In this document: positions 1-5,519 of the stretch, piece by piece | Position numbering within the stretch: the stretch's first letter is position 1 | Layout of the letters: each line of letters opens with the position of its first letter | The notes under the pieces: generated by a model | What the model saw: only the letters and a program-made list of their open reading frames with translations | Told to the model about the DNA's origin: nothing | The model's database searches: none | Program-made: the position numbers and the translations under genes | DNA from: an uncultured Eubacteriales bacterium | GTDB taxonomy: Bacteria > Bacillota > Clostridia > Oscillospirales > CAG-272 | Length of the DNA: 9,646 nucleotides | Direction of reading: 5' to 3' | Assembly (NCBI GenBank): GCA_949286815.1 | Contig: CASEEB010000116.1 | Span: forward strand, 1 to 9,646

Positions 1-24
1 CAGTTGTATAATATCCTTGGACAT
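1..24 (-). CDS. IS256-family transposase, N-terminal 8 codons only (partial)
   Basis: An ATG on the minus strand at 24-22 is followed by eight open codons (MSKDIIQL) that run off the window. The start is supported by an AAAGGAG Shine-Dalgarno about 9 nt upstream, at 34-40, and by a good sigmaA promoter further up. IS256-family transposases are DDE enzymes that cut and paste the element through a circular intermediate; none of the catalytic region is visible here. The family call rests only on the N-terminal motif as I remember it plus the promoter layout, so it is tentative. Extending the sequence to the left would settle it. Confidence 0.5.
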
Positions 25-63
25 GTTCTTGATCTCCTTTCGAATGTTTGTTGTGGTGACTTC

Positions 64-92
64 ATTCTACCAGAGTTTTTGGAACATGTCTA
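64..92 (-). promoter_or_regulatory. SigmaA-type promoter of the transposase
   Basis: On the minus strand, TAGACA (92-87) and TAGAAT (69-64) are separated by exactly 17 bp, and a TG one base before the -10 box makes it an extended -10. Both hexamers match consensus at 5 of 6 positions. The start of transcription would be near 57, about 30 nt before the transposase ATG. Confidence 0.6.
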
Positions 93-117
93 TACTTTTG
101 CCCAAACTTTTTTTAAT

Positions 118-169
118 TTGCGAATAATATTATACCTTATCGTATAGAGTGGTGTATATCATATCGCAA
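118..169. repeat. AT-rich imperfect inverted repeat between IS end and XRE gene
   Basis: TTGCGA (118-123) and TCGCAA (164-169) form a perfect inverted pair enclosing a second short hairpin, TATAC (131-135) with GTATA (142-146) around a 6-nt loop. It lies just past the stop codon of the XRE gene, where a terminator would be expected. No T-run follows it on either strand, so a classical intrinsic terminator is not supported. It could be an IS-related end structure or simply AT-rich chance pairing. Confidence 0.3.
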
Positions 170-182
170 GTCTCTGTATGGT

Positions 183-1262
183 TCATTCATTGTTTTTTAG
201 CTGTGTAACCAAACTCACAAACCAATCTTTAATTTTATATTCGTCAAAGCACTGCCACATCAACTCAGCTTTTAAGTTTTGTACAAGCTGTTTGTTATCA
301 GAAGGCGCATCCGTGATCTTCCAACCGTACACCAACGGATGTGTGAGCGCATGTGCTTTTACGGTTGTTGACTTAACAGCACATTCAACCGCACGCGAAA
401 GATGCTTTCTGACAACCGCTTCATCCTTTCCAAGGGACGCTTCATCTTCAGCAATACAACGGTGCAACGTACAAAGCTGTCCCAATGATTCATAACTCAT
501 ATCGTCATTTGGATATGCCACCTCGAACATATTTACAACAGCCATATTGACTCTTTGAACATAATCCTCTCCAAAGCATTTTACATTACACATATTCAGC
601 CGCGCCGCCATATAGAACAGTACCTCCAGATACCAATGATTTGCAAAGCCAAAAGTGTCGGTAAGCCAATCTTCTTCATCGTGTATCTGCATAAAAAGCA
701 TTTCTTGGCAGTGGTTGATTTGGTGCGCACGGCTTGCCCACTCGTTTGCCTTTTGAGTGTTTCCGTTTGCATAATAAGTACATGCTATCTGTCTGATTGC
801 CTGCCCTTGATAATAACTGTTTCCACCGTCAGCTGTATTGGCATTGTAAATTTCCGTGCCAAGCTCAATAATCTCATTTTGATATTTCACTTTATCTGTA
901 TCAAAATATATTGACATCAGCATTTCCTTAACTCGAATATCGTTAGGGAGCTTTTTGTATGCTTCACGCCAAATGGGGATAATTTCGGCTCGTTTTCCGT
1001 CACGGAAGAGTTTTTCCGCTTTCGAACTGCATTCTTCAAAATATCTGTTGGCATCGATTTGCTCTACTTGCAAAAGCTCATCAACTGTAATGCCAAAGTA
1101 CCGAGCTATATCCGGTAGTAGCAGAATATCGGGAGAGGTTACACCGTTTTCCCATTTGCTCACTGCTTGATAGGACACTCCAAGATATTCCGCGAATTTC
1201 TCTTGGGAAATGTTTTTGGACTTTCTCAATTCTTTTAATTTATCTGCAAGACTAACGTTCAT
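183..1262 (-). CDS. XRE-family helix-turn-helix transcriptional regulator with helical C-terminal domain
   Basis: This 359-residue protein is a likely DNA-binding repressor or activator. Residues about 8-62 form a Cro/C1-type HTH: LKELRKSKNISQEKFAEYLG, then the recognition helix region VSYQAVSKWENG, and the family-typical GITVDELL. From about residue 70 to the end it is soluble and alpha-helical, with TPR-like segments around 75-190 (pattern AEKLFRDGKRAEIIPIWREA). Such long XRE proteins are frequent in Clostridia, where the C-terminal part is thought to sense a peptide, ligand or partner. No catalytic motif, signal peptide or membrane segment is seen. The start at 1262 has an AAAGGAA Shine-Dalgarno at about 1272-1278. 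The gene stands alone; a palindrome over its transcription start suggests autoregulation. The flanking IS end suggests it sits in an accessory segment. Its target genes and ligand cannot be read from this window. Confidence 0.85.
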   Translation of the reverse strand: MNVSLADKLKELRKSKNISQEKFAEYLGVSYQAVSKWENGVTSPDILLLPDIARYFGITVDELLQVEQIDANRYFEECSSKAEKLFRDGKRAEIIPIWREAYKKLPNDIRVKEMLMSIYFDTDKVKYQNEIIELGTEIYNANTADGGNSYYQGQAIRQIACTYYANGNTQKANEWASRAHQINHCQEMLFMQIHDEEDWLTDTFGFANHWYLEVLFYMAARLNMCNVKCFGEDYVQRVNMAVVNMFEVAYPNDDMSYESLGQLCTLHRCIAEDEASLGKDEAVVRKHLSRAVECAVKSTTVKAHALTHPLVYGWKITDAPSDNKQLVQNLKAELMWQCFDEYKIKDWFVSLVTQLKNNE

Positions 1263-1284
1263 ATAAATTATTCCTTTCTGTGTT

Positions 1285-1298
1285 ATTGTAGCTACAAT
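1285..1298. promoter_or_regulatory. Perfect 14-bp palindrome, probable autoregulatory operator of the XRE gene
   Basis: ATTGTAGCTACAAT is a perfect palindrome (7-bp half sites, no spacer) located 4 bp downstream of the -10 box, so it covers the expected transcription start and first bases of the XRE mRNA. XRE-family repressors commonly bind as dimers to short palindromes at their own promoter. The position predicts that bound protein blocks initiation. That the neighbouring XRE protein is the ligand is inference. Confidence 0.55.
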
Positions 1299-1301
1299 TC
1301 T

Positions 1302-1329
1302 ATTATATCAAACTCAAACCGAAAAACAA
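1302..1329 (-). promoter_or_regulatory. Extended -10 promoter of the XRE gene
   Basis: The minus strand reads TGATATAAT at 1310-1302, a consensus -10 box with the extended TGn motif. The best -35 candidate is TTGTTT (1329-1324) with a 16-bp spacer, which is weak, as is common for extended -10 promoters. Transcription would start near 1295, inside the palindrome at 1285-1298, leaving a leader of about 33 nt. Confidence 0.6.
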
Positions 1330-1332
1330 TAA

Positions 1333-1401
1333 CCGAGATTTATAATTATCATAGAGGAACTCCACCAAATTGAGAAACAGAACCGCGCCGGGCTATCATA
1401 A
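1333..1401 (+). pseudogene. Possible 22-codon C-terminal remnant of an unidentified gene
   Basis: The stretch between the XRE promoter and the ppdK terminator (1330-1481) has no intact gene. On the plus strand, 1333-1401 is open between TAA (1330-1332) and TAA (1399-1401). Its second half reads EELHQIEKQNRAGLS, a charged helical sequence that looks more like the end of a protein than random translation. There is no start codon or ribosome binding site. Further on, at 1421-1434, a small perfect hairpin (GTATT-CGAC-AATAC) is present. I do not recognise the protein; chance is a real alternative. Confidence 0.2.
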
Positions 1402-1481
1402 GTCTTTGTGCTCTCCGAGTGTATTCGACAATACTGCCTCAGACTCTATCCCAAAAATCCACTTAAAAATTTAACGAACGA

Positions 1482-1520
1482 CAAAACCTCCCCATTCCTT
1501 TCGGAACAGGGAGGTCATTT
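1482..1520 (-). terminator. Strong intrinsic terminator downstream of ppdK
   Basis: Bases 1486-1498 pair with 1503-1515 as a 13-bp stem (two G-T wobbles on the minus strand) closed by a 4-nt loop, which is GAAA in the minus-strand RNA. The minus strand continues with TTTTGT, as expected for Rho-independent termination of the ppdK transcript. The plus strand also has a T-run after the stem (1518-1521), so it could act in both directions and insulate ppdK from the XRE/IS segment. Confidence 0.8.
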
Positions 1521-1534
1521 TGTTCTTATTCACA

Positions 1535-1694
1535 TCAGCTTATCCGCACTTCAACGGTTAAATCCTCCCACTGATTAGCACGGAGGAAGTTGCCGCCGGA
1601 TTTACGGAAAGCCTTTGCGATTTCAAAGTCAATTCTGAATTCCCAAGAAAACACAATTTCCGGCAAATCTTCGGATTTTTCAAGAACTCTTTGT
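1535..1694 (-). pseudogene. Coding-like tail of a decayed gene between ppdK stop and terminator
   Basis: Behind the ppdK TAA (1697-1695) the minus strand stays open in another frame down to TGA at 1537-1535. It encodes about 50 residues that look like real protein: acidic and aromatic positions alternate, as in EIVFSWEFRIDFEIAKAF and NFLRANQWEDLTVEVRIS. There is no ATG after the ppdK stop; only weak TTG or GTG codons are available, and no convincing ribosome binding site. The terminator follows only 20 nt after this stop codon, whereas it lies 180 nt after the ppdK stop. That spacing suggests a gene once co-transcribed with ppdK whose 5' part has been deleted. A +1 frameshifted extension of PPDK is the other reading, but PPDK is complete without it. 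I do not recognise the family. Confidence 0.35.
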
Positions 1695-4316
1695 TTATCT
1701 GAGAGCTGCCTGTGCGGCCGCGAGACGCGCAATCGGAACACGGAAAGGCGAGCAGGAGACATATGTCAGTCCGAGCTTGTGGCAGAATTCAACAGATGAG
1801 GGATCTCCGCCATGTTCTCCGCATATTCCGACGTGGAGGTCGGGACGGGTTGCTTTTCCGAGTTTTACAGCCATTTCCATAAGTTTTCCTACGCCGACCT
1901 GATCGAGCTTAGCGAAGGGGTCGTTTTCAAATATCTTTGTATCATAGTAAGCGTTGAGGAACTTGCCGGCGTCGTCACGTGAGAAGCCGTATGTCATCTG
2001 TGTAAGGTCGTTTGTTCCGAAGCAGAAGAATTCAGCTTCCTTGGCTATTTCATCGGCAGTGAGACAAGCTCTCGGGATTTCAATCATTGTGCCTACTTCA
2101 TACTTAAGCTCAACGCCCGCGTTCTTGATTTCCTCATCGGCAGCCGCAACCACAACGTTTTTAACAAACTTAAGTTCTTTTACGTCTCCTACGAGAGGAA
2201 TCATAATTTCAGGAACAAGCTTCCAGTCGGGATGAGCTTTCTTTACATTTATAGCCGCGCGGATGACAGCCCTTGTCTGCATTTTTGCAATTTCAGGGTA
2301 GGTTACCGCAAGACGGCATCCACGGTGTCCCATCATGGGGTTAAATTCATGCAGGGAAGTGATGATAGCCTTTATTGCCTCTACAGACTTGCCCTGTGCC
2401 TTAGCGAGAGCGGCAATGTCTTCCTCATCCGTGGGTACGAATTCATGAAGCGGGGGATCGAGGAATCTGATGGTAACGGGGTTGCCCTCAAGAGCCTCGT
2501 ACAGCTTTTCAAAATCGCTCTGCTGCATGGGAAGTATCTTATTGAGCGCGACCTCTCTTTCTTCGACGGTGTCGGAGCAGATCATTTCTCTGAACGCGGC
2601 GATTCTGTCAGCCTCAAAGAACATGTGCTCTGTGCGGCACAGACCGATACCTTCGGCACCAAGCTCACGTGCTTTCTTCGCGTCAGCGGGAGTGTCGGCA
2701 TTGGTTCTTACCTTGAGCACTCTGTACTTGTCAGCCCAACTCATGATTCTGCCGAATTCGCCGGCTATAGTAGCGTCAACGGTCGGTATAATTCCGTCGT
2801 AAATGTTACCGGTGGAGCCGTCAATGGAGATATAATCTCCCTCGTGGAATGTCTTTGAGCCGAGAGTAAACTTCTTGTTTGCCTCGTCCATATTTATTTC
2901 GGAGCATCCGGATACACAGCAGGTACCCATACCGCGCGCGACAACTGCCGCGTGTGAGGTCATACCTCCGCGAACCGTAAGAATACCCTGAGACGCTTTC
3001 ATTCCCGTGATATCCTCGGGGGATGTCTCAAGTCTTACCAGAACCACCTTTTTGCCGGCGGCTTTCCAAGCTTCGGCGTCAGCGGCTGTGAACACAACCT
3101 GTCCGCAAGCGGCTCCGGGAGAAGCTCCCAAGCCCTTTCCGAGAGGAGTAGCGGCTTTAAGCGCCTTTGCGTCAAACTGGGGGTGGAGAAGTGTATCGAG
3201 ATTTCTGGGATCTATCATAAGAACGGCTTCTTTTTCGGTTATCATTCCCTCGTCAACAAGGTCGCACGCGATCTTGAGAGCCGCTTTTGCCGTTCTCTTG
3301 CCGTTACGTGTCTGGAGCATGAAGAGCTTTCTGTCCTGAATGGTAAATTCCATGTCCTGCATGTCGCGGTAGTGATTTTCAAGTGTAGCGCATACGGTCT
3401 TGAACTGTTCGAACACTTCGGGCATGATCTCAGCCATTTTGGAAATCGGCATAGGTGTGCGGACTCCGGCAACGACGTCCTCGCCCTGAGCGTTCATAAG
3501 AAATTCGCCCATGAGTTTCTTTTCGCCGGTTGCGGGGTCACGTGTGAAAGCGACACCGGTTCCGGATTCATTGGACCAGTTTCCGAATGCCATTTCCTGT
3601 ACGTTAACCGCGGTACCCCAAGAATAGGGAATATCATTGTCTCTGCGGTATACGTTCGCGCGGGGGTTGTCCCATGAACGGAATACGGCTTTTACGGCGC
3701 CCATAAGCTGTTCCTTGGGGTCTGACGGGAAGTCCTCTCCGATTTTCGCCTTATATTCCGCTTTGAACTGATTTGCAAGCTCCTTGAGGTCGTTCGCGTC
3801 AAGATCGATATCCTGAGTAACTCCTTTTTCGGCTTTCATTTTATCAATGAGCTCTTCAAAGTATTTCTTTCCGACTTCCATAACAACGTCGGAGTACATC
3901 TGGATAAATCTGCGGTAGCAGTCTCTCGCCCATCTTTCGTTGCCGGTCTTCTTCGCGACGACTTCAACTACATCTTCGTTAAGACCGAGGTTGAGAATAG
4001 TGTCCATCATGCCGGGCATGGAAGCTCTTGCGCCCGAACGAACCGAAACCAGGAGAGGGTTGTCCAGATCGCCGAATTTCTTTCCGGTGATCTTTTCCAT
4101 CTTTTCAATATACTCGTTGATCTCTGCCTGAATTTCCGGGTTGATCTGACGACCGTCTTCATAGTACTGTGTACAAGCTTCGGTTGAAATGGTGAATCCC
4201 TGAGGAACCGGTAAACCGAGGTTAGTCATCTCAGCAAGGTTCGCGCCCTTTCCGCCGAGCAGCTCGCGCATTTTCGCATTACCTTCGGTAAAAAGGTAAC
4301 AATACTTTTTTGCCAT
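1695..4316 (-). CDS. ppdK: Pyruvate, phosphate dikinase
   Basis: PPDK (EC 2.7.9.1) catalyses ATP + phosphate + pyruvate to AMP + pyrophosphate + PEP and the reverse. In anaerobic Clostridia it often works in glycolysis with pyrophosphate, or in gluconeogenesis, in the cytosol. The protein has 873 residues, the usual length. The N-terminal ATP-grasp part shows GGKGANLAEMTNLGLPVP, SVRSGARASMPGMMDTI and LQTRNGKRTA. The phosphohistidine domain has GGMTSHAAVVARGMG with His455 as the phosphate carrier and Thr453, the position regulated in plant enzymes. The C-terminal PEP/pyruvate TIM barrel has GLCRTEHMFF (Arg561) and GICGEHGG (Cys832). His455 and Arg561 match the C. symbiosum numbering. The start at 4316 (MAKKYCYLFTEG) is preferred because GGAGG lies at 4332-4328, 11 nt upstream; an in-frame ATG at 4403 would add 29 residues that fit no PPDK. 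It is transcribed divergently from pth and appears monocistronic. Confidence 0.97.
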   Translation of the reverse strand: MAKKYCYLFTEGNAKMRELLGGKGANLAEMTNLGLPVPQGFTISTEACTQYYEDGRQINPEIQAEINEYIEKMEKITGKKFGDLDNPLLVSVRSGARASMPGMMDTILNLGLNEDVVEVVAKKTGNERWARDCYRRFIQMYSDVVMEVGKKYFEELIDKMKAEKGVTQDIDLDANDLKELANQFKAEYKAKIGEDFPSDPKEQLMGAVKAVFRSWDNPRANVYRRDNDIPYSWGTAVNVQEMAFGNWSNESGTGVAFTRDPATGEKKLMGEFLMNAQGEDVVAGVRTPMPISKMAEIMPEVFEQFKTVCATLENHYRDMQDMEFTIQDRKLFMLQTRNGKRTAKAALKIACDLVDEGMITEKEAVLMIDPRNLDTLLHPQFDAKALKAATPLGKGLGASPGAACGQVVFTAADAEAWKAAGKKVVLVRLETSPEDITGMKASQGILTVRGGMTSHAAVVARGMGTCCVSGCSEINMDEANKKFTLGSKTFHEGDYISIDGSTGNIYDGIIPTVDATIAGEFGRIMSWADKYRVLKVRTNADTPADAKKARELGAEGIGLCRTEHMFFEADRIAAFREMICSDTVEEREVALNKILPMQQSDFEKLYEALEGNPVTIRFLDPPLHEFVPTDEEDIAALAKAQGKSVEAIKAIITSLHEFNPMMGHRGCRLAVTYPEIAKMQTRAVIRAAINVKKAHPDWKLVPEIMIPLVGDVKELKFVKNVVVAAADEEIKNAGVELKYEVGTMIEIPRACLTADEIAKEAEFFCFGTNDLTQMTYGFSRDDAGKFLNAYYDTKIFENDPFAKLDQVGVGKLMEMAVKLGKATRPDLHVGICGEHGGDPSSVEFCHKLGLTYVSCSPFRVPIARLAAAQAALR

Positions 4317-4543
4317 ACTTGGATAATCCTCCATATAATAAATATTTGATAAACTGTGTGGGGGCATGATAGACAGACGCGCAAACAAAAGCGCAAGAGA
4401 CAACTCTCTGCGGGAAAGCCGCTTGCATATGCCGCCTGCGTGTTTTTGCGAATTTTTTATCAGCGTTTAATGTTATACCTAAACAGTTAGATACAACCCG
4501 GCCACTTTTGCGAAAGCAAAACTTTATCTGTTTACTTCATGCT
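4317..4543 (-). promoter_or_regulatory. Long, partly structured 5' leader of ppdK
   Basis: From the predicted start near 4543 to the ATG at 4316 there are about 225 untranslated nt. Two hairpins are visible on the minus strand: a 6-bp TTTTGC/GCAAAA stem at 4506-4521 (loop UUUC in the RNA) and a 7-bp stem with one bulge at 4393-4411 around a GTTG loop. Neither is followed by a long U-run, so attenuation by termination is not obvious. No known riboswitch class is recognised. An in-frame ATG at 4403 lacks a good ribosome binding site. Confidence 0.35.
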
Positions 4544-4549
4544 GTATAC

Positions 4550-4558
4550 ATTATATCA
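4550..4558 (-). promoter_or_regulatory. Extended -10 promoter of ppdK
   Basis: TGATATAAT on the minus strand at 4558-4550 is a consensus -10 box with the extended TGn element. No good -35 hexamer is found at 16-18 bp spacing (about 4572-4579), so it depends on the extended -10. Transcription would begin near 4543. The same TGATATAAT core is used by the XRE gene. Confidence 0.6.
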
Positions 4559-4599
4559 TATATTTAGGTTTGATGGAATACTTTAGCAAAAAAAAGAGC

Positions 4600-4611
4600 A
4601 CAAATATTTGT
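4600..4611. promoter_or_regulatory. 12-bp palindrome between the divergent ppdK and pth promoters
   Basis: ACAAATATTTGT is a perfect palindrome in AT-rich DNA, about 40 bp upstream of the pth -35 box and about 42 bp upstream of the ppdK -10 box. A shared operator for the two divergent promoters is possible. In a segment this rich in A and T a chance palindrome of this size is also plausible, so the call is weak. Confidence 0.25.
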
Positions 4612-4650
4612 AAATTTATTGTGAATAAAGCATATTTTGCCAAAATTTAT

Positions 4651-4679
4651 TTGACAAAACCGTAAGTTTATAGTATAAT
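4651..4679 (+). promoter_or_regulatory. Consensus sigmaA promoter of the pth-mfd cluster
   Basis: TTGACA (4651-4656) and TATAAT (4674-4679) are both perfect and are spaced by exactly 17 bp. A/T-rich DNA just upstream could serve as an UP element. Initiation would be near 4686, leaving a leader of about 105 nt before pth. This implies strong, constitutive transcription of the housekeeping genes. Confidence 0.9.
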
Positions 4680-4708
4680 ATTACATATTGACGATTTTTA
4701 TAGAATAG

Positions 4709-4758
4709 AGCCGGTCTGACTTTGCAATCCGGTAACGGTATTGCGGTGTAGGGCGGCT
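4709..4758 (+). promoter_or_regulatory. Structured element in the pth 5' leader
   Basis: An inner hairpin pairs GCAAT-CCG (4724-4731) with CGG-ATTGC (4736-4744) around a GTAA loop, with one bulged T. An outer helix can form between AGCCG (4709-4713) and CGGCT (4754-4758). A short TTTTG follows the outer helix and a TTTTT lies at 4773-4777, so weak attenuation or an mRNA-stability role is conceivable. No known riboswitch consensus is recognised. Confidence 0.3.
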
Positions 4759-4790
4759 TTTGTGTATTTGGATTTTTAAGGGGATATGCA

Positions 4791-5432
4791 ATGTCGAATA
4801 TTTTTGATGTTTTCAAAAAAACAGAAAACAAGCGGGACGAAAACACCGCGTCCCCGGTGTCGTTTCTGATAGTCGGGCTGGGAAACCCGGGACGTGAATA
4901 TGAAAATACCAGGCATAATGCCGGTTTCGGTGCAATAGACTATATTGCGTCAAGAGCGGGGGCGACAATAAACCGGGCCAAATTCAACGCGCTCACGTCG
5001 GAGGCTGTGATAGCAGGTAAAAAGGTTTTGCTTATGAAGCCGCAGACTCTCATGAATCTGTCAGGCAACGCCGTGGCGCCCGCCGCAAAATTTTACAGGA
5101 TTCCGCTGTCCTCGGTAATCGTGATATCCGACGACATAAATCTCGACCCCGGAAGAATGAGATTCCGTACAAAGGGAAGCGACGGAGGGCAAAAGGGTCT
5201 GCGGTCTATCATTTCCTGCATGGGGTCGGAGGACTTCCCGAGGATAAGGTTAGGCGTGGGGAAAAAACCCCATCCCGATTATGATCTTGCCTCCTGGGTG
5301 CTCGGAGTTCCGTGTCAGGCAGACCGAGAGCTCATACAACGGCTTTATCCCGCGCTTTTTTCGGGTGTTGAGAAAATCATCTCCGGTGATACCGAAGGAG
5401 CAATGCAGCTATGTAATTCTTTCAGGGCTTAA
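4791..5432 (+). CDS. pth: Peptidyl-tRNA hydrolase
   Basis: Pth (EC 3.1.1.29) cleaves the ester bond of peptidyl-tRNAs released from stalled ribosomes, returning free tRNA and peptide; it acts in the cytosol and is normally essential. The 213-residue product shows LIVGLGNPG (Asn32, matching E. coli Asn10), NTRHNAGF with the catalytic base His42 (E. coli His20), MNLSG (Asn89, matching Asn68) and ISDDINLDPG with the Asp at 114-115 (E. coli Asp93). Two things are unusual. About 24 polar residues precede the core, which in most bacteria starts at residue 1-3. The conserved GGHNG segment reads GGQKG, so Lys135 replaces the Asn equivalent to E. coli Asn114, a tRNA-contacting residue. AAGGGG at 4778-4783, 7 nt before the ATG, fixes the start. 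It leads the cluster; mfd follows after 87 bp without a terminator. Confidence 0.96.
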   Translation: MSNIFDVFKKTENKRDENTASPVSFLIVGLGNPGREYENTRHNAGFGAIDYIASRAGATINRAKFNALTSEAVIAGKKVLLMKPQTLMNLSGNAVAPAAKFYRIPLSSVIVISDDINLDPGRMRFRTKGSDGGQKGLRSIISCMGSEDFPRIRLGVGKKPHPDYDLASWVLGVPCQADRELIQRLYPALFSGVEKIISGDTEGAMQLCNSFRA

Positions 5433-5519
5433 AGCGCCGCCCGACAACAGACAGGTCTGAATATCCGGAGAATGAATAATTATTATATGTAAAATACTGA
5501 TATGTAAGGTTGGTTTTTA

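Larger units (their letters stand above)
1..115 (-). mobile_element. Partial IS256-like insertion sequence, 5' end of the element
   Basis: The left edge holds the upstream end of a probable IS256 (Mutator-type) element read on the minus strand. What is seen is a promoter, a Shine-Dalgarno sequence and the first eight codons of an ORF, MSKDIIQL, which matches from memory the opening of many clostridial IS256-family transposases. The outer boundary is not fixed: a terminal inverted repeat would be expected upstream of the promoter, near the T-rich run at about 105-114, but the other end of the element lies outside the window, so neither the inverted repeat nor a target duplication can be confirmed. 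The element would lie next to the 3' end of the XRE gene. Confidence 0.5.

Noticed and set aside
183..495. Plus-strand open frames within the XRE gene (also 555-914 and 955-1170)
   Set aside because: They are antisense to a clear HTH regulator gene, Cys/Ser-rich as expected for shadow translation, and lack ribosome binding sites.
2232..2858. 208-codon plus-strand open frame inside ppdK
   Set aside because: It is antisense to the conserved TIM barrel region of ppdK and its translation resembles no protein family.
4317..4403. Extension of PPDK by 29 residues to the ATG at 4403
   Set aside because: The added residues do not fit the family, and the GGAGG at 4332-4328 points to the ATG at 4316. 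Canonical PPDK begins with the sequence encoded there, and His455 then falls at the C. symbiosum position.
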